The position numbers and the translations under genes are program-made. The notes below the pieces were generated by a model that was given only the letters and a program-made list of their open reading frames with translations, was not told the origin of the DNA and did not search any database. Shown piece after piece: positions 12,780-16,362 of a DNA stretch of 16,362 bases. The first letter of the stretch is position 1. The number at the start of each line of letters is the position of its first letter. This stretch comes from Caryophanales bacterium (GTDB lineage Bacteria; Bacillota_I; Bacilli_A; RF39; UBA660), in assembly GCA_016291895.1 (NCBI GenBank), contig JAEEZO010000017.1, forward strand, positions 1 to 16,362, read 5' to 3'.

Positions 12780-15044
12780 TTATTTCTTCAATTTATTTAT
12801 ATCTTCATTAATTTGAATTTTTCTTACTTCTCTAAAGACATCTTGATGCAATAATGCCGTTGCGATTATCTTACCAAGTTTGTCACTAATTATTTCACCA
12901 CTTCGTTTAATGATAATAGGATTTTCCATATAATGTCTAATAGTATCATCGGAATTAAATTCTATGGAAATAGCATCAAAAGAACATTCTTTAAAATGAA
13001 TATTAGGATAATGCTTTTTTATATATTTATTTGCATCACTACGATAAGCATCCAAGATATCATCGTAAATGTGTTTATCTTGAAAATATGGTATTAGCAT
13101 GATTTCTCCATTTTCATTTACTCCGAGTTTTGCATAAATTTTGACATTTACATAGTAATAAGATGGAAATTTAAAACTATCACTTAAAAGATCTTTCAAA
13201 TATTTTTGACAATTATCTGCAAGTAATCTTGGAATAAAAAGGTTAATTTTAGCTAGTGCTTTATATTCATCTATCTTAGCTTCAGAGTATAAATATTTTC
13301 TATTAACGAAAAAGAAATAACCATCATCATAGTAAATATAATATTTTCTTTCATATTCATGTCTTTCAATAGCAACAATATTTAAATCGTTTATTAGTTC
13401 AACTAATTTTGGCTCATCGATTTGATCAAAAGGAATAACAATATTTTTATCTTTATCGAATTCATATTCTGGAATATAGTGTAACTTTTCCATAAATACT
13501 TTTTTTATAAAATCATTTAAAACTTCATCAAAATGTTCTAGTCGATAATTAATTGTTTGATAGTATTTAAATTGATCATCAAACTCATTTCTTCTTGATT
13601 TATTTAATGATTTACTAATAGGGAATTTCTCATCTGGAAGAAAGAGAATATCTTTAATTTGAGTATTTGTTTCTTGAACAGTTTCTCTTATTTTTTTTGC
13701 TTCATTAATAAATCTTCTAAAGTAAGTTGTATGATCATTTCCGTCATAAACTTTATTATAATCAAGAGGATATCTTACTGCTAAATAAAGTTCATTGTTA
13801 TGTGGAATAACTGTACACTTTCTATTTGTTTTGTTGGTATAAAGATTATCTAGATAGGATAGAGAAGTATTCATAATTAAATCTTGTCTTCTCCCCAAGG
13901 CATATAATTTATTATTAATAATTAGAAAGATATCTCCTGTATCATAACCATTAATAATAGCTTCACCAATATTATGATTATTGATTGTTATACGATTATC
14001 TTCTATTCCACATGGAAGAAAGCTTATACAATTATCTTTGTTAATTGATGCTATTTCTTCTTTACTAAGTTCATGTACATTATTTTTTTCTCTTTTGTAA
14101 AAGTGTATTTTATCAAAAGAATAAGTAACACTATCATTATCTATATCATATTTATAGATAAAGATTTCTTGCATATCTTTTTCTTCACATTCATAAGCAA
14201 GACCAGCTAATTCAGTAGAACCATAAACATTTACAACTTGGAAATCTAAGACATCAATCTTATGAAGAAAATCTAATGTATCTTTTGTAACAGATTCTCC
14301 AAAAACAAAGAATCTTTTTATGGCACCAACCTCAATTCTTGTTGTACCTTCAAATATTTTTTGAATATCTCTATTTAAATAAATATCTGTATAATTAATC
14401 ATTATATGCATATGGTAATCACTTGATAAAGTTGATTTTGTATTACTTCCAATAATAGGAAAGAAAACATTTGTAAATAAACCTGATATTGATGATATAT
14501 TAATTGGATTATATATTCTTCTTTCATAATTAATAAATTTTGAAGATTTAACATTATTAGCGATAGCTTCTTCAGTCAAATAAACTAATTTAGGTTCACT
14601 AACTGATCCTGATGTTAATAATCCTATTGTTCTTTTTTTAGGTTCATTAACAACTTTTCGATCTTTCATTTTTTTAATATCGATATTAAGTTTTTCTTCA
14701 TCTAATTCTTCTTTATCAAAAAATCCTATAACACCATTTTTAAAGTAAATAGAATCAGTTGTCTTTCTTTTTGATTTTTTATCATACGTATTATAATCAA
14801 TCAATATTGGAGAATAATTAAGTTCTAATAAAGCAATCAAAATAGCAATAGAATGTATTTCATTTCTTACAAGCAAATATACTTTATTTCTAATTGGATT
14901 ATGTTTGAAAAATAAAATGAAAGAATTTACCATGTCAAGAAGAATATCAGCATTGTTAGAGATTTGACAATGATATATTTGTCTATTCTTTGTTTCTTCA
15001 TTATGGGCTTTATTGTATAGATGTTTGTATAAGATTGAATTCAT
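12780..15044 (-). CDS. Adenylate-forming (ANL superfamily) protein with novel C-terminal domain, paralog 2
   Basis: A 754-aa paralog of its two neighbours. The A3 loop is T-S-G-S-V-S-E-P-K (144-152); the Gly that normally precedes x-P-K is Ser, but the Lys is kept. A5 is Y-G-S-T-E (274-278), A7 is D-T-G-D (368-371), followed by L-G-R-R-Q-D (383-388). The A10 region F-P-I-S-K-S-L-N-K-S-R-R (474-485) lacks the S-G-K form. It is shorter than paralog 3, mainly near residues 28-65 of that protein. The C-terminal domain (about 495-754) has the same landmarks: E-H-F-D-E-V-L, Y-I-P-E-Y, L-I-N-D-L-N-I-V-A-I, Y-Y-D-D-G-Y-F-F, R-L-L-A-D-N and G-E-I-M-L-I-P-Y. AGGAG lies before the ATG, 15 nt after the stop of paralog 1, so they are cotranscribed. 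It may use a different substrate or be less active. Confidence 0.75.
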   Translation of the reverse strand: MNSILYKHLYNKAHNEETKNRQIYHCQISNNADILLDMVNSFILFFKHNPIRNKVYLLVRNEIHSIAILIALLELNYSPILIDYNTYDKKSKRKTTDSIYFKNGVIGFFDKEELDEEKLNIDIKKMKDRKVVNEPKKRTIGLLTSGSVSEPKLVYLTEEAIANNVKSSKFINYERRIYNPINISSISGLFTNVFFPIIGSNTKSTLSSDYHMHIMINYTDIYLNRDIQKIFEGTTRIEVGAIKRFFVFGESVTKDTLDFLHKIDVLDFQVVNVYGSTELAGLAYECEEKDMQEIFIYKYDIDNDSVTYSFDKIHFYKREKNNVHELSKEEIASINKDNCISFLPCGIEDNRITINNHNIGEAIINGYDTGDIFLIINNKLYALGRRQDLIMNTSLSYLDNLYTNKTNRKCTVIPHNNELYLAVRYPLDYNKVYDGNDHTTYFRRFINEAKKIRETVQETNTQIKDILFLPDEKFPISKSLNKSRRNEFDDQFKYYQTINYRLEHFDEVLNDFIKKVFMEKLHYIPEYEFDKDKNIVIPFDQIDEPKLVELINDLNIVAIERHEYERKYYIYYDDGYFFFVNRKYLYSEAKIDEYKALAKINLFIPRLLADNCQKYLKDLLSDSFKFPSYYYVNVKIYAKLGVNENGEIMLIPYFQDKHIYDDILDAYRSDANKYIKKHYPNIHFKECSFDAISIEFNSDDTIRHYMENPIIIKRSGEIISDKLGKIIATALLHQDVFREVRKIQINEDINKLKK

Positions 15045-15059
15045 AATTATTGCTCCTTT

Positions 15060-16362
15060 CTATTTTAATATTTTTGTCATTTCAGTATCATAAAGACCAA
15101 TATTTTTTAAATTATATATAAATGAATTAACCATTAATAAATATGCATTTTTAATGTTTTGTTGAGTATAACTGTACCTATTATTATCATCATTTACTTT
15201 TATGACATCAAATAAAGGATTGAATTTATCGTCTGGAATAGGAGCCATTAATTCTATTTCTTCAAATTCATAATCTTTATAATCTTTAATTATTTCTAGA
15301 ACTTTTTTAGCATTTTCCATTCTCTCTTTTTCATGTTTAGTATCTTTTTTTCCATTAAGTTGGTATTTTTCTTTAGCTGCAACAAGATAATATGGAATTA
15401 ATATAATTTCACCATCTTTATTAGTTCCTTTAAGACAAAAGATATAGGTGTCTGTTAAACTTTCATATAGTTCTTTGTCAGGATAATCAGTGTTTAATAA
15501 TGGGTAACTATTATCAAGTGCTAATCTTGGAATTAGTAAATTGTATTTAGCGCAATCTTTATAATAATCTATGGTGTTTTCATCATATAATGCATCATCC
15601 TCTGAAAAATATAATCTTTCTAAAGGAAGTTCATAGAAGAAATATGAATCACTATAAATAAGTTCATAATAATCAGAACCATCATGAACCATTAGAATAT
15701 TTAAATCATTTAATAGTTTTACTATTTGTTCAAGAGTAATTTCTTTTTTACTAACTAATATATTATGGTCTTTTGATAACTGGAAGTTTGGTATATATCC
15801 TAATATTCCTTTAAAACGGCGAGATAGGTATTTAGATAACTCTTCGTCAAAATGATCGATTCTTTCATTAATCATTTCTCCATATTTAAGATATTTACTT
15901 AATCCATTACGATTAGATTTTTTAATTCCTGAACTTAATTTAAACATATAACTTGTTATGAAAATAGTTTTCTTAATATTTGGATATCTATCTTGAATTA
16001 ATTTTCTTATTTTAGGAGCTTCCGTAAGTAATCTTCTAAAATAAGTTGTATGATCACGAAACATATTATCTTCTTTTTCAAGTGAACATCTAATTGCTAT
16101 ACATAAATTATTATCATCATCTGTAAATGTTGCACATATTCTATCTGTTTGAGATGATATTTCATTATCATAGTTTGCTAAATAATAGTTTTTATCGATA
16201 TCTCTTTTTCTTCCAATAACATAAAATTTATCATCTATTATGGTAATGATATCTCCCGTATTAAAATCATTAACTAAACATTCTCCGATACAATTATTAT
16301 CTTTTATTTTTATTTTATTAGTAATAAAACCACAAGGTAAATATTTAGTTATGTTATATTGA
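15060..16362 (-). CDS. Adenylate-forming (ANL superfamily) protein, paralog 1, 5' part outside the window
   Basis: The frame stays open to the right edge, so the gene is cut by the window, not by mutation. An in-frame ATG at 16064 falls in the middle of a conserved region (before R-D-H-T-T-Y-F-R-R, which both paralogs share) and is not the start. In total 433 codons are visible. They begin near the P-C-G element that precedes A7, then N-T-G-D, V-I-G-R-K-R-D and the A10-like S-S-G-I-K-K-S-N-R. The C-terminal domain follows with D-H-F-D-E-E-L, L-G-Y-I-P, L-L-N-D-L-N-I, Y-S-D-S-Y-F-F, R-L-A-L-D-N and G-E-I-I-L-I-P-Y-Y. It is the first visible gene of the operon paralog 1, 2, 3, LysR; the promoter lies to the right of the window. 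Function is inferred from the paralogs. Confidence 0.75.
   Translation of the reverse strand, partial: QYNITKYLPCGFITNKIKIKDNNCIGECLVNDFNTGDIITIIDDKFYVIGRKRDIDKNYYLANYDNEISSQTDRICATFTDDDNNLCIAIRCSLEKEDNMFRDHTTYFRRLLTEAPKIRKLIQDRYPNIKKTIFITSYMFKLSSGIKKSNRNGLSKYLKYGEMINERIDHFDEELSKYLSRRFKGILGYIPNFQLSKDHNILVSKKEITLEQIVKLLNDLNILMVHDGSDYYELIYSDSYFFYELPLERLYFSEDDALYDENTIDYYKDCAKYNLLIPRLALDNSYPLLNTDYPDKELYESLTDTYIFCLKGTNKDGEIILIPYYLVAAKEKYQLNGKKDTKHEKERMENAKKVLEIIKDYKDYEFEEIELMAPIPDDKFNPLFDVIKVNDDNNRYSYTQQNIKNAYLLMVNSFIYNLKNIGLYDTEMTKILK

Noticed and set aside
15060..16064. A complete 334-aa gene starting at 16064
   Set aside because: The frame continues without a stop to the window edge and the upstream residues align with both paralogs (T-G-D and G-R motifs), so it is a cut longer gene.
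1..16362. Mycoplasma-type genetic code (TGA as Trp)
   Set aside because: TGA is used as the stop in the 2918-3841 and 4365-5300 genes with start codons overlapping it, and Trp is written TGG.
1..16362. CRISPR array, insertion sequence or prophage
   Set aside because: No regularly spaced repeats, no transposase or integrase motifs and no phage structural genes were seen on either strand.

Overview
The window is strongly AT-rich with tightly packed genes, four-base start/stop overlaps and good AGGAGG-type ribosome binding sites. TGA is used as a stop (for example at 3839-3841 and 5298-5300) and TGG encodes Trp, so the standard bacterial code applies, not the mycoplasma code. Together with the protein families this suggests a low-GC Firmicute of the Bacilli, possibly one of the reduced-genome uncultured gut lineages. 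The lineage is an inference, because no rRNA or marker gene is present.

Region 1 (1-2592, + strand) holds a uracil permease with an unusual cysteine-rich extracellular insertion. It is preceded by a short leader ORF that ends on a terminator hairpin. A single-gene unit of unknown function follows.

Region 2 (2597-6781, + strand) starts with a consensus promoter, a 21-residue leader peptide with four His codons, and a set of mutually exclusive hairpins ending in an intrinsic terminator. This reads as a translation-controlled attenuator. Behind it lie four translationally coupled genes: a type I phosphoribosyltransferase-like protein, a LOG/SLOG-family nucleotide-binding protein, a PfkB-family kinase and a HAD phosphatase. 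They look like a nucleotide or nucleoside handling cassette. Two tandem tRNA-His genes and a YgjV-type membrane protein follow directly. A His-codon attenuator at the head of a transcript that may run into tRNA-His genes suggests a feedback circuit.

Region 3 (6753-9503) contains a CAT/E2-acyltransferase-fold protein lacking the usual catalytic His (- strand). Divergent from it is a GNAT acetyltransferase overlapping an ArgE/DapE-type M20 peptidase (+ strand). The GNAT promoter region is a diverged copy of the one in front of the phosphoribosyltransferase gene.

Region 4 (9475-16362, - strand) is an operon of three tandem paralogous adenylate-forming (ANL superfamily) proteins followed by a LysR regulator. 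The most upstream paralog is cut by the window edge. Each paralog carries an extra conserved C-terminal domain of roughly 250 residues that I do not recognise. No carrier protein, thioesterase or synthase is visible next to them. This operon and the His-leader operon are the best candidates for undescribed biology.
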